Below, in pieces: positions 1 through 6,653 of a stretch of DNA of 9,954 nt. A program made the position numbers and the translations under genes. How positions within the stretch are numbered: position 1 is the stretch's first letter; every line of letters begins with the position of its first letter. The notes below the pieces were generated by a model, which did not search any database, was not told the DNA's origin, and worked only from the letters and a program-made list of their open reading frames with translations. Source of the DNA: Candidatus Latescibacterota bacterium (GTDB lineage: Bacteria; Krumholzibacteriota; Krumholzibacteriia; WVZY01; JAKEHA01); the NCBI GenBank assembly GCA_022615275.1, contig JAKEHA010000008.1, forward strand, positions 1 to 9,954, read 5' to 3'.

Positions 1-211
1 AAATGTTATTGAGCCAGCGCACGCGCAGGCTGGGATCGAAGACCACGAAGCCCGCGTCGGTGTGATTGACGAGGGCGGAGAGCTTTTGGCGCTCGCGCTC
101 GAGGAACCGAACCTGGCGGTCGTGGGTCTGGAACCAACGCTCGAGTTCTTCGACGCGGCGTCGCAACGCGTCGACGGACTCCAACTGAACGCCAGATGAC
201 TTCTTGGCCAC
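1..211 (-). CDS. Coiled-coil/PAS-domain protein, N-terminal part (probable sensor), cut by window edge
   Basis: Only the first 70 codons are in the window. The GTG start at 211 is preceded by GGGGAG at 221-216 with a 4-base spacer. The N-terminus is basic, followed by a charged helical stretch rich in Glu, Arg and Leu (about residues 11-45) that looks like a short coiled coil. The end, ALVNHTDAGFVVFDPSLRVRWLNN, split by hydrophobic beta-type segments, has the usual look of a PAS domain opening: a helix, then 'G-F-V-V-F-D' and 'V-R-W-L-N'. Such N-termini are common in soluble sensor histidine kinases of the NtrB type and in PAS-GAF regulators, but the output domain lies outside the window. It begins 18 bases after the GAF gene stop and is very probably co-transcribed with it. 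PAS call moderate; kinase only inferred. Confidence 0.7.
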   Translation of the reverse strand, partial: MAKKSSGVQLESVDALRRRVEELERWFQTHDRQVRFLERERQKLSALVNHTDAGFVVFDPSLRVRWLNNI

Positions 212-229
212 GGGGCTCCCCTGCGCGCG

Positions 230-724
230 CTAGGCGCGCGCGTTCGCACGGCGGCGCGCGTCGTACTTGATCGCCAGCCACTCGGCCACCTCGCGCACCT
301 CGCGCTCCGTGCGCGCATCGAACGCGTCGATGTCGTGGCTGTCGATGTCGATCTGCGCGAAGATGGTGTCGCCCTTGCGAATCAATACCACCAGCTCCGA
401 CTTGGTGGCACTCGAGCACGCCAGGTAGTTGGGTTCTTTCGTAACGTCAGGGACGTTCTTGTCGCGCCCTTCGGCGACGGCACTCCCGCACACACCGCGT
501 CCCACCGAGATGAAGACGTGGTCGGTGGGGGCGCCGAGGAAAGGCCCTAGGCGCAGCACGTCGTCCGGGAACAGCTCGTAAATGCCGGTCCAGTGGAAGC
601 GCGGGTTGGAATGGTGGACGAGGTCGACGGCGCGCTCGAGGAGGGCGTCGAATCCGGCGCCACCGGTAGCGAGCTCGTCAAGCCGCTGGCAGATTTCCGA
701 ACCGCTGAGCGGGTTCTGGGGCAA
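230..724 (-). CDS. GAF-domain protein, free methionine-(R)-sulfoxide reductase-like
   Basis: A single GAF domain of 164 residues fills the protein. Against E. coli fRMsr (MsrC) as I recall it, the spacing matches without gaps: Cys103 (YLACSSA) sits where catalytic Cys118 is, Cys79 (GRGVCG) where Cys94 is, Glu110 where Glu125 is, and Asp126/Asp128 (IDIDS) where Asp141/Asp143 are. The position of Cys84, a partner cysteine, is His69 here. The family reduces free Met-R-sulfoxide in the cytosol; with one partner cysteine lost, this copy may recycle through Cys79 or may be a ligand-binding GAF protein. The open frame reaches back to a TTG at 751, but GGAGGT at 736-731 lies 6 bases before a second in-frame TTG at 724, so 724 is chosen. 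The PAS gene follows 18 bases downstream, hinting at a sensor role. Family call firm, activity uncertain. Confidence 0.82.
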   Translation of the reverse strand: MPQNPLSGSEICQRLDELATGGAGFDALLERAVDLVHHSNPRFHWTGIYELFPDDVLRLGPFLGAPTDHVFISVGRGVCGSAVAEGRDKNVPDVTKEPNYLACSSATKSELVVLIRKGDTIFAQIDIDSHDIDAFDARTEREVREVAEWLAIKYDARRRANARA

Positions 725-753
725 TGGGAAACCTCCGTAAGTATAGGTCAATA

Positions 754-786
754 ATAGGACTAGGCGCGGCGCGGGCCGAGTCCTAT
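754..786 (-). terminator. Inverted repeat between methyltransferase and GAF genes; weak terminator or operator
   Basis: ATAGGACT at 754-761 and AGTCCTAT at 779-786 are perfect 8-base inverted arms around a 17-base GC-rich loop. One mismatch inside, a further GGC/GCC pair can form. On the minus strand it lies 30 bases past the methyltransferase stop and is followed by TATTATTGACC, not a clear U-run, so as an intrinsic terminator it is weak. It also lies just upstream of the GAF gene, so it could be a repressor site instead. Apart from this element, 725-815 holds no gene. Confidence 0.4.
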
Positions 787-815
787 CGACGCATGGATGC
801 TCCCGTCCGCAACTC

Positions 816-1652
816 CTATGCCATGACGCTCGGCGGCTGGCGTCCCGTTGCGATGAACACGCGTCGCGAGTACGTCACGCCGCGGGGGAACCGGGACGCG
901 AGCACGGCGCGCGCGTCGGCGCGGAAGCGCTGCCAGTCGTCGGGCGAGAGCAGCGTGCGGAGTGCGCGTCCCCACGCGCACACCTCGCGGCCCTCGATGT
1001 ACTCCTCGACCGAGAGCGTGAACGTGAAGTCGGCGTCGTGGGTGCGAACGTCCGCGAACCCGCCCGCGCGCAGCGCGTCGACGAGTCCCGCCGGCTTCGA
1101 GAACCGAGCATCACTGGGAAGAATCACGTTACCGGCCCGACTCACGCGCTCGGTGTCGACGTAGCGGCCGACCACTTCGGACCACGCGGTCGCGAACTCG
1201 TCGTCGCCCGGCGCCCACGCGCTCAATCCGATGATCCCACCCGGCCGCAGCACGCGCGCCATGTCGGCGAGCGCGACATCGGCGTCGTCGACGTGCGTCA
1301 GCACGAACGCGGACAGGATGACGTCGAAGGAGGCGCCTGCGAACGGGAGATGCGGGAGCAACCCGAGGACGGTCGCGGCGACGCCGGCGCGCCGCGCCGC
1401 CAGCAGCATGTCGTGCGAGGGATCGATGGCGACGAGCCGCGTATCGGGGCCCGCGGCCGCGCGAACGGCGCGCGAGACGGCTCCCGTCCCGCACCCGATG
1501 TCCAGGACGCGCGCGTCCTTCGAGGGTGCCACGGCCGCCACCAGGGCGCGCGCGGGCGGATCGAAGAGCAGCGGTGCGTTGACGCGCTCGTACGCTTCCG
1601 CCGCGCCGTCGTAGGATCGCGCGGCGCGCAGTCGTTGGGTTTCGTCCGTCAC
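816..1652 (-). CDS. Class I SAM-dependent methyltransferase (Methyltransf_11/UbiE-like)
   Basis: The 278-residue protein has a Rossmann methyltransferase core: motif I VLDIGCGTG at residues 49-57, the acidic residue ending strand 2 at Asp77 (LVAIDPS), the strand-4 region FDVILSAFVLTHVDD, and the post-motif ARVLRPGGIIGLSAW. SAM binding is well supported; the substrate is not, since this fold serves quinones, lipids, small metabolites and other acceptors. No signal peptide or membrane segment is seen, so it is cytosolic. The GTG start at 1652 overlaps the TGA of the thioredoxin gene (GTGA, 4 bases), which points to translational coupling and settles the start. The frame stays open far upstream to 2225, but that part is antisense-frame sequence of the thioredoxin gene. 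It is the last gene of the minus-strand cluster. Confidence 0.88.
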   Translation of the reverse strand: MTDETQRLRAARSYDGAAEAYERVNAPLLFDPPARALVAAVAPSKDARVLDIGCGTGAVSRAVRAAAGPDTRLVAIDPSHDMLLAARRAGVAATVLGLLPHLPFAGASFDVILSAFVLTHVDDADVALADMARVLRPGGIIGLSAWAPGDDEFATAWSEVVGRYVDTERVSRAGNVILPSDARFSKPAGLVDALRAGGFADVRTHDADFTFTLSVEEYIEGREVCAWGRALRTLLSPDDWQRFRADARAVLASRFPRGVTYSRRVFIATGRQPPSVMA

Positions 1653-2302
1653 TTGGCCTGCATCCCGATCGCGCGATCGACGGCGCCGCGCACCGCCGCC
1701 ATGTCGATGATCCCCGTCCAGCGTTCGACGATGCGGCCATCGCGATCGATCAGATAGAGGGTGGGCAGCGCGCCCACGTTGAACGCCTCCCACGACCCGG
1801 CTTCCTCTTCGTCGATGACGATCGGGTAGCCGACCGGCTTCTTCGCGAGGAACTTCTTCACCTTCTTCTCGCGGTCCTTCCCCGTCTCGACCGCGACGCC
1901 GATGACCGCGAGACCGAGCTTCTGGTAGTCGCGGTACATCGCGTCCAGCTCGGGCATCGACTTGACGCACGGCTTGCACCACGTGGCCCAGAAATCCAGG
2001 AGCACGACCTGGCCGCGCATCGATTCGAGCGACAGCGATTCGCCGGCCATCGTCTTCCAGGTGGCCGTGGGGGCCGTCCCCGCTTCGAACACGTACGTGG
2101 CCGGATTCGCGTCGAAGGCTTGGGCGCACTTCTGCGAACAGAAGTAGTACGTCGATCCTTTGTACTCGCGCGTCGCGACGACCTTCTCCAATTCGGTCTC
2201 CCCGTTGGTCGCACACACGACGCACAGCGCCTCCTCCGGCGTCTCCGCGAACGCGGCCACGACGATGCCCAATATCAGCAGGAACGCGACTACAACTCTC
2301 AT
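1649..2302 (-). CDS. Exported YHS-like/TlpA-type thioredoxin fusion protein
   Basis: 217 residues in three parts. Residues 1-19 are a signal peptide (hydrophobic core, AFA cleavage site before Glu20). Residues 27-70 form a small YHS/TRASH-like metal-binding unit: Cys27-X2-Cys30, then YYFCSQKC with Cys55 and Cys59, then AFDANPATY. Residues about 76-217 are a TlpA/ResA-like thioredoxin with the WCKPC site (Cys109, Cys112) and the cis-proline loop GALPTLYLID (Pro180). TlpA-type proteins reduce disulfides in the periplasm, classically during cytochrome c or copper-centre assembly. YHS units bind metal through cysteines in copper and heavy-metal proteins. Joined, they suggest a metal-linked thiol redox protein (inference). 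GGGAGG at 2318-2313 precedes the ATG; the gene begins 1 base after the upstream stop and overlaps the methyltransferase start by 4 bases. Confidence 0.88.
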   Translation of the reverse strand: MRVVVAFLLILGIVVAAFAETPEEALCVVCATNGETELEKVVATREYKGSTYYFCSQKCAQAFDANPATYVFEAGTAPTATWKTMAGESLSLESMRGQVVLLDFWATWCKPCVKSMPELDAMYRDYQKLGLAVIGVAVETGKDREKKVKKFLAKKPVGYPIVIDEEEAGSWEAFNVGALPTLYLIDRDGRIVERWTGIIDMAAVRGAVDRAIGMQAK

Positions 2303-2303
2303 T

Positions 2304-2759
2304 CTAGAATCCTCCCGCCACCGAAATGCCGAACGTGTCCAACCAGACCGCCATCAGGCTCACGGCGAATCGCTCGCCGTACCAATTCACCATCGCGTGC
2401 GGCTGGTGTCCGTCGTACATGCCACGCACCGAGAAGCCGCCGTGCACGTACCACTCGCCGCCGAAGGGAAAGTTAATGCCTTCGTCCCACTCGGAGTAGT
2501 TGAGACTCGCGTACACCGCGACGGGGGTGCGAGGCACGAGCTTCGACGCCGTGAGATAGTACGCCTGCGTCCCCTCCGGCGAGCCGATGCGATCCGAGCT
2601 CGTGCCCAGAAACAAAGCCGGCCGCCGGTCGGCCTCGGTGAGAATGAACACGGTCGCGATCGGAACCACCTCCGTCGCCACCGGATTGTACTCCACGCCG
2701 ATCTGCACGCGCTCGATGACGCGGTAGGTCCCGGTCAGGCGCCAGCGCGGCCGCTCCAA
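2304..2759 (-). CDS. Secreted/outer-membrane beta-barrel-like protein, intact C-terminal part
   Basis: I do not recognise a named family. The intact frame gives 151 residues with alternating hydrophobic and polar residues and many Tyr/Trp/Phe (for example YRVIERVQIGVEYNP, VAVYASLNYSEW, FAVSLMAVWLDTFGIS), and ends in Phe. This is the pattern of antiparallel membrane strands with a C-terminal aromatic residue for barrel insertion. The only in-frame start codon is TTG at 2759, without a ribosome site, and homologous-looking sequence (HTDWAFSARYVDTE) continues upstream in the same frame to a TGA at 2840-2838. The true N-terminus is therefore probably in the disrupted segment 2760-2930. It stops 1 base before the thioredoxin gene, whose ribosome site lies inside its last codons. 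Outer-membrane location is an inference from composition. Confidence 0.6.
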   Translation of the reverse strand: MERPRWRLTGTYRVIERVQIGVEYNPVATEVVPIATVFILTEADRRPALFLGTSSDRIGSPEGTQAYYLTASKLVPRTPVAVYASLNYSEWDEGINFPFGGEWYVHGGFSVRGMYDGHQPHAMVNWYGERFAVSLMAVWLDTFGISVAGGF

Positions 2760-2930
2760 CTCGGTGTCGACGTAGCGGGCCGAGAACGCCCAGTCGGTAT
2801 GGAGGCCGCTCCCCCGGAGCGGCGCGCCCTCGCCGGGTCAGCCGCTTCAGGTGGGCGTGCGCGAGGTCGGCGGGCCCGAAGCCCACGCAGATATCGGCAG
2901 TAGGAGCAGCGCGAAAGCGAGGGTGCGCAT
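2760..2930 (-). pseudogene. Disrupted N-terminus of the barrel-like protein (signal peptide plus two frame changes)
   Basis: An ATG at 2930 opens a textbook signal peptide, MRTLAFALLLLPISAWAS, in the same frame as the gene at 2304-2759, but TGA codons at 2849-2847 and 2840-2838 interrupt it. Between about 2885 and 2830 the neighbouring frame gives protein-like sequence (FGPADLAHAHLKRLTRRG), after which the original frame resumes with EGAPLRGSGLHTDWAF. One base lost near 2890 and one gained near 2832 would restore a single protein of about 209 residues. Either the gene is decayed or the assembly has two small errors; the downstream frame is well kept, which favours a recent change or an error. 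No convincing ribosome site is seen before 2930. Confidence 0.5.
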
Positions 2931-2973
2931 GACGTCGATCGCCGGCGATTATCGCAGGGCGACGCGCGATGCG

Positions 2974-3705
2974 TCAACGCGCAGAGGGTGACGCGGGCGA
3001 AATATCTGGCGACGACAGGACCGCGACCGGCCGCAAGCACGCGCGATACCCCGCGAAGATGAATAGCAGCCCGATGAACTCGCCGACGTAGAGCGCTTCG
3101 ACCATTCCCGCCTTCGCCATCGAGCCGCCGATGCCCGGAAGCAGCGCCCCGAAGGCGATCAGCGCGTTGCCCACCGTGCGGTTGGCGCCTTCGATCGTCG
3201 GCATGCGCGCGTAGCGAATCGCGCTGAACACGGCGCCGCCGGCGAGAAACGCGAACGAGTACCCGTTGATGAGCGGAGTCATGAGCCGGATCCATTGCCA
3301 GCCCAGCACCGCCCCCGACGGGCGGTGCGCTTCGAGTCGTTCGGACAGCGTGGGCGAGAGAACGACCAGCACCGCGCACGCCGCGATAACGGGCAGCGTG
3401 ATCGCCGTGAGACGATTCGCGGTGCGTCGGGACATGAGCAGGTAGACGGAGCCTTGCGCAAGCGGATATCCCCCGAGCAACGCGCCTGCCACGTACCACG
3501 CCTTCGTCAGTGCGATCGAGTTCCCGAACAGCGTGATCGCACTCTCGAGCGCGGTGCCGAGTCCGTAGGTGAACATGCCGACCGCCCACCACCCCAAATG
3601 ACGGGCCCGTCGTTCCCGGTAGCGACGTACCAACCGCCAGCAAAAAACAGCCGCGAGGACGGTGGTGGCGATCGGGAGATAGTGAACGAGGCCGCGTTCC
3701 ATCAT
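2974..3705 (-). CDS. Seven-helix inner-membrane protein of unknown function
   Basis: 243 residues, mostly hydrophobic, with about seven predicted membrane helices near residues 6-24, 38-60, 67-92, 100-118, 145-165, 180-198 and 206-225. There is a basic loop after helix 1 (RRYRERRARH) and a short Pro/Ser-rich tail. I do not recognise a family or catalytic motif; the layout resembles seven-helix sensor or accessory domains without an output module. The frame is open to 3846, but ATGATG at 3705-3700 with GGAG at 3715-3712 (6 bases before the first ATG) fixes the start just 11 bases after the receptor stop, with the ribosome site next to that stop. It is surely co-expressed with the TonB receptor, so a role in the same transport or sensing path is a fair inference. 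Confidence 0.78.
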   Translation of the reverse strand: MMERGLVHYLPIATTVLAAVFCWRLVRRYRERRARHLGWWAVGMFTYGLGTALESAITLFGNSIALTKAWYVAGALLGGYPLAQGSVYLLMSRRTANRLTAITLPVIAACAVLVVLSPTLSERLEAHRPSGAVLGWQWIRLMTPLINGYSFAFLAGGAVFSAIRYARMPTIEGANRTVGNALIAFGALLPGIGGSMAKAGMVEALYVGEFIGLLFIFAGYRACLRPVAVLSSPDISPASPSAR

Positions 3706-3716
3706 TGTAAGCTCCG

Positions 3717-6005
3717 TCAGAAGTGCATCGCTGCGCCAACCAGCCAGTTGCGCCCCGGCATGCGGTAGCGCGCGACTTCTTCGTAAGATGTGTCGAGGAG
3801 GTTGGCGACCCTTAGCGAGAGCGTCCAGGCGCCATTGAGCCGGCACTGCGCGGCCGCATTGAATACCCAGAACGCGTCCGGCGCTTGCAGCGGATACAGG
3901 AACACCTCGCCGATCTCGCTCCGGTAGCGCGCGTCACCGTGGAACGACCACCGCAGCCAGTCGACGTCTGCGCCCACCGACGCCGTGTGCTCCGGGCGGT
4001 ACGGGAGCGTATCGTCGGCTCTGGTTTCCGATTCATCGCGCGCATCGAGGTAGGTGTAGTTTGCCGATGTCGTCAGCGCGCGCCAGCGCGAGCGCGCGCT
4101 CACTTCGAAGCCTTGCATGCTCGCGGCGTTCAAGTTGCGTACTTGGTAGAGCGACGGTATCCCGGTCTCGGCGGAGATATCTTCCCAGTAGATCATGTCC
4201 TCGTATTCGTATCGAAACACGGCCGCGTCGAGGTCGAGCATGGCCACCGGGCTGTAGCGCACGCCGGCTTCTGCGGACAGGGTCAGGCGTTCGGCCTGGA
4301 GGTCGGGGTTGGGAAGAAACTCGACTCCTCCCCCGAGCTCTTTCTGCAGGAACATTTCCGCGATGGTGGGGGCGCGAAAGGCTTGTCCGTAGAGCGCGCG
4401 CAGCGATATGCGCGCATCCGGCGTCCACACCAGGCCGAGCTTCGGGCTGAATTGCTCGAGCGTCCTCTCGCCGACAAGATGGTTCCAGTCGTAGCGGCCA
4501 CCGACGGTGAACGTCAGCGTGCGTGCGAATGTGAAGTCGTCTTGCAGGAATACCGAGTAGTTGTTGATCTGATGGTCGCCGTACATCACGGTATCGGGCG
4601 ACGACACGACGTGGTCGATCTGGACGTCGGCGCCGGCGATCACTAGGTGGCGGTCGCGCAGGCGCCAGTCGAGCTGGAGCAGGTTCCCGATCTTGTCGCC
4701 TTCGATGCTGGTACGAAGCCCGTACGGCTCGTTGCCGGGGACCTCTTCGTTGGGGTCGTCTTCGTTGAAGAACGAGCGCTGCTCGTGCCGGTAGTAGTAC
4801 GCCCGCATCGAGTACTTCACGTTTTCGCCCGAGAAACCCCAGTACCAAAGGTCGGCGCTCGCGTAGTCCTTCTCCTGGAGGTCGTCGGTGTACGCATCGC
4901 GTACTTCGAGCGGTTGCGCCGAGTTGAGCCACGAGTGCGGATAGTCGTTCTCGGCCCGACCGCCCCCGAGGGTGAATTCGAGCTTGCGGTCGCTCGCGAA
5001 GTCGTAGAGCACCTTGCCGTATACGTCGTAGAACTCGAACGCGGTGTTCTCGGCGTAGCCGTCGGATTCCTTGCGCGTAGCGCTGACCAGGAAGCTGGTG
5101 CGACCCACGCGGGTCGAGTAGTCGGCGGTGACTTCGCTCTGATACACGTTCTCGTCGGTATAGCGAATGTCGGCAGGGGGCTTCTCATAGAAACCGAGCT
5201 TCATCTCCAGCTTGCCCGAAGAGACCGGACCCGGCCGGCGCGTGATGACGTTGATCACGCCGCCCATCGCTGTGGATCCATACAAGCTGGAGAACGCGCC
5301 CTTGACGACCTCGACGCGCTCGATGAACTGCACCGGAACGAGACTCCAGAAGGCACCCCCCGAGTCCGAGGTGAGCGCCGGTCGGCCATCGATCAAGAGC
5401 AGCACGCGGTTGCCCACGCCGCCTCCGGCGACGTCGGAACTGCCGCGGATCGACATCGATTGCACCGAGATTCCACCCGTCGAGCGAAACGCGCTGAGCC
5501 CAGGTACGGTTTCTACGGCCTGGTCGAAGGTGACGGGCTCGCGGTAGGCGATCTCGTCCCCGCTCAAGACGGTGACGCTGGCGGGTGCCATGCGTGCGGT
5601 CTGCTCGGAGCGCGTGGCCGTCACCACGATGGGATCGACGGAAAGCGTGCGCGGGAGAAGAAGGACTTCGACCGTAATCGTGTCGGCCGCGGACACCGCG
5701 ATTGCGGTCTTCCGCATCATGTACTCGGCGTGCGAAATCGTAAGGGTGCGTACCCCGGGCGGCACGTTCACCAGCGCGAACCGGCCCGAGGCGTCGGTAC
5801 CCACCTCGAGGGACAGCGTGTCGAGCGCAACGCTGCCCGAGGCGACGGCCTGGCCCGTTCGGGCGTCGATGACGCGCCCGGTCACGACGCCGGGCGCGAG
5901 CAGCGCCGTCGACGGGACCGGCCACGCGCGCGCGTCGTGCCGCGGGTACGCAAGCAGCGCACCCAGCGACACGAGCACGACCGACGTGCGGCAACGCCCG
6001 TTCAT
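3717..6005 (-). CDS. TonB-dependent outer-membrane receptor with N-terminal carboxypeptidase-like domain
   Basis: 762 residues. A signal peptide covers about residues 1-27. Residues 40-118 are a CarboxypepD_reg-like beta domain (VVTGRVIDARTGQ, then TDASGRFALVNVPPG). A TonB-box-like segment, DPIVVTAT, is at 124-131. The plug follows at about 141-258 with ASVTVLSGDEI, SIRGSSDVAGG, LLLIDGRP and a VEVVKGAFSSLYGSTAMGGVINVIT end. The remainder is a 22-strand-type barrel rich in aromatic residues that ends RNWLVGAAMHF, with the terminal Phe used for barrel assembly. Such receptors import scarce compounds (siderophores, cobalamin, heme, sugars, peptides) using TonB energy; the plug has a BtuB-like flavour, but nothing in the sequence identifies the ligand. 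It starts 11 bases after the lipoprotein stop with only a weak GCGGG ribosome site, suggesting coupling to upstream translation. Family call very firm. Confidence 0.95.
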   Translation of the reverse strand: MNGRCRTSVVLVSLGALLAYPRHDARAWPVPSTALLAPGVVTGRVIDARTGQAVASGSVALDTLSLEVGTDASGRFALVNVPPGVRTLTISHAEYMMRKTAIAVSAADTITVEVLLLPRTLSVDPIVVTATRSEQTARMAPASVTVLSGDEIAYREPVTFDQAVETVPGLSAFRSTGGISVQSMSIRGSSDVAGGGVGNRVLLLIDGRPALTSDSGGAFWSLVPVQFIERVEVVKGAFSSLYGSTAMGGVINVITRRPGPVSSGKLEMKLGFYEKPPADIRYTDENVYQSEVTADYSTRVGRTSFLVSATRKESDGYAENTAFEFYDVYGKVLYDFASDRKLEFTLGGGRAENDYPHSWLNSAQPLEVRDAYTDDLQEKDYASADLWYWGFSGENVKYSMRAYYYRHEQRSFFNEDDPNEEVPGNEPYGLRTSIEGDKIGNLLQLDWRLRDRHLVIAGADVQIDHVVSSPDTVMYGDHQINNYSVFLQDDFTFARTLTFTVGGRYDWNHLVGERTLEQFSPKLGLVWTPDARISLRALYGQAFRAPTIAEMFLQKELGGGVEFLPNPDLQAERLTLSAEAGVRYSPVAMLDLDAAVFRYEYEDMIYWEDISAETGIPSLYQVRNLNAASMQGFEVSARSRWRALTTSANYTYLDARDESETRADDTLPYRPEHTASVGADVDWLRWSFHGDARYRSEIGEVFLYPLQAPDAFWVFNAAAQCRLNGAWTLSLRVANLLDTSYEEVARYRMPGRNWLVGAAMHF

Positions 6006-6016
6006 GGCGCCCGCAG

Positions 6017-6523
6017 CTACGGGATGAGCCCGAGATCGGCGACGATGTCTAGACCGGTGATGTCGCTGCCCGCATCGATGGAAACCCCCGTCGGTCCGGG
6101 CGCCTTGGGAAGGCCGCTCATCGCGATGCCGAGGCTATCGACGTGAATCCAGTACACGCCGATGAGCTTTGCACCCGGCGGATCCGCAGGGTCGCGCCAG
6201 CCCACGAAGATCGCGGCGTAGTCGCCGGGGTCGAGCCCCTCGAGGGTGTAGTCGTAGGTCGGATAGTCCGTCGCTGGAATCAAGGGATCGGTGAACGCGT
6301 CGGGCGGGCCGCCTGGAACCCCCGGCGGCGTCACCAAGGTCGAGTAGATCGAGACCTGAACGTCGCCGACCGACGGCCAGGCGCCGGTGAACGAGACCGT
6401 GCCGGAGACCTTTCCGGTGGTCGGGCCTCCGTCCATCGGATCGTCGTCGTCGTCGCACGCCGGAAGTACACTCGCCAGCGCGGCCATGGCCGAGATCAGG
6501 AGCACGTAGAAAAGGCGTTTCAT
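6017..6523 (-). CDS. Probable lipoprotein with beta-sandwich (carboxypeptidase-like/Ig-type) domain
   Basis: 168 residues beginning MKRLFYVLL at ATG 6523, preceded by AGGA 8 bases upstream; an earlier in-frame start at 6607 would add an unlikely N-terminus ahead of a clear signal peptide. The signal ends in LPAC, so Cys23 is a plausible lipidation site, although Pro at -2 is unusual. An acidic linker (DDDDD) follows. From about residue 38 on, GKVSGTVSFTGAWPSVGDVQ and YDYTLEGLDPGDYAAIFVGW read as a small beta-sandwich of the carboxypeptidase-regulatory type seen in surface lipoproteins. No enzyme motif is seen. It is the first gene of the minus-strand cluster and lies 11 bases before the TonB receptor, so it may be a surface partner of that receptor, as in SusD-like pairings, although it is far smaller than SusD and not related by visible motifs. 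Confidence 0.78.
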   Translation of the reverse strand: MKRLFYVLLISAMAALASVLPACDDDDDPMDGGPTTGKVSGTVSFTGAWPSVGDVQVSIYSTLVTPPGVPGGPPDAFTDPLIPATDYPTYDYTLEGLDPGDYAAIFVGWRDPADPPGAKLIGVYWIHVDSLGIAMSGLPKAPGPTGVSIDAGSDITGLDIVADLGLIP

Positions 6524-6653
6524 GGGTCCAATCCTAGGTGTTAAGGTTTTTGTGACCAATCGGGGCGCGGGGCGCGGGGCCCAAGGGCCTATTGCAACCT
6601 GCGTCACGAAGAGTTAGTTTTGCATAGTTTCTGGCATTCAAGCACAGTTTTCC
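6524..6653. promoter_or_regulatory. Divergent intergenic control region
   Basis: These 130 bases separate the minus-strand cluster from the plus-strand regulator gene and must hold both promoters. Toward the regulator, TTGCAA at 6592-6597 and TAGTTT at 6615-6620 have a 17-base spacing; the first is a fair -35, the second a poor -10. No convincing sigma-70 pair was found for the minus strand. The region also contains a G-rich tract and phased AGTTT repeats, listed separately. Confidence 0.5.
6562..6587 (+). repeat. G-rich tract with quadruplex-type spacing
   Basis: GGGGCGC occurs twice in tandem, followed by GGGGCCCAAGGG. Four G-runs of at least three are separated by 3, 3 and 5 bases, which meets the usual intramolecular quadruplex pattern. 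It lies in the divergent promoter region. Folding is not shown by sequence alone, and in GC-rich DNA such tracts can arise by chance. Confidence 0.6.

Noticed and set aside
740..745. TATACT on the minus strand as the -10 box of the GAF gene
   Set aside because: Transcription would then begin inside the GGAGGT ribosome site, and no -35 is found at the right distance.
1653..2225. Upstream extension of the methyltransferase frame into one 469-residue protein
   Set aside because: The extension is Arg/Gly-rich out-of-frame sequence of the thioredoxin gene; GTG 1652 in the GTGA overlap is the natural start.
3706..3846. Upstream extension of the seven-helix protein frame
   Set aside because: It overlaps the end of the receptor gene in another frame, while GGAG and ATGATG at 3715-3700 mark a clear start.
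4647..6146. A 499-codon plus-strand open frame
   Set aside because: It is antisense to the well-supported TonB receptor, has no family motif and no ribosome site, and reflects GC-rich codon bias.
6578..6589. GGCCC/GGGCC palindrome as a terminator
   Set aside because: The loop is only two bases, there is no T-run, and it is part of the G-rich tract in a promoter region.
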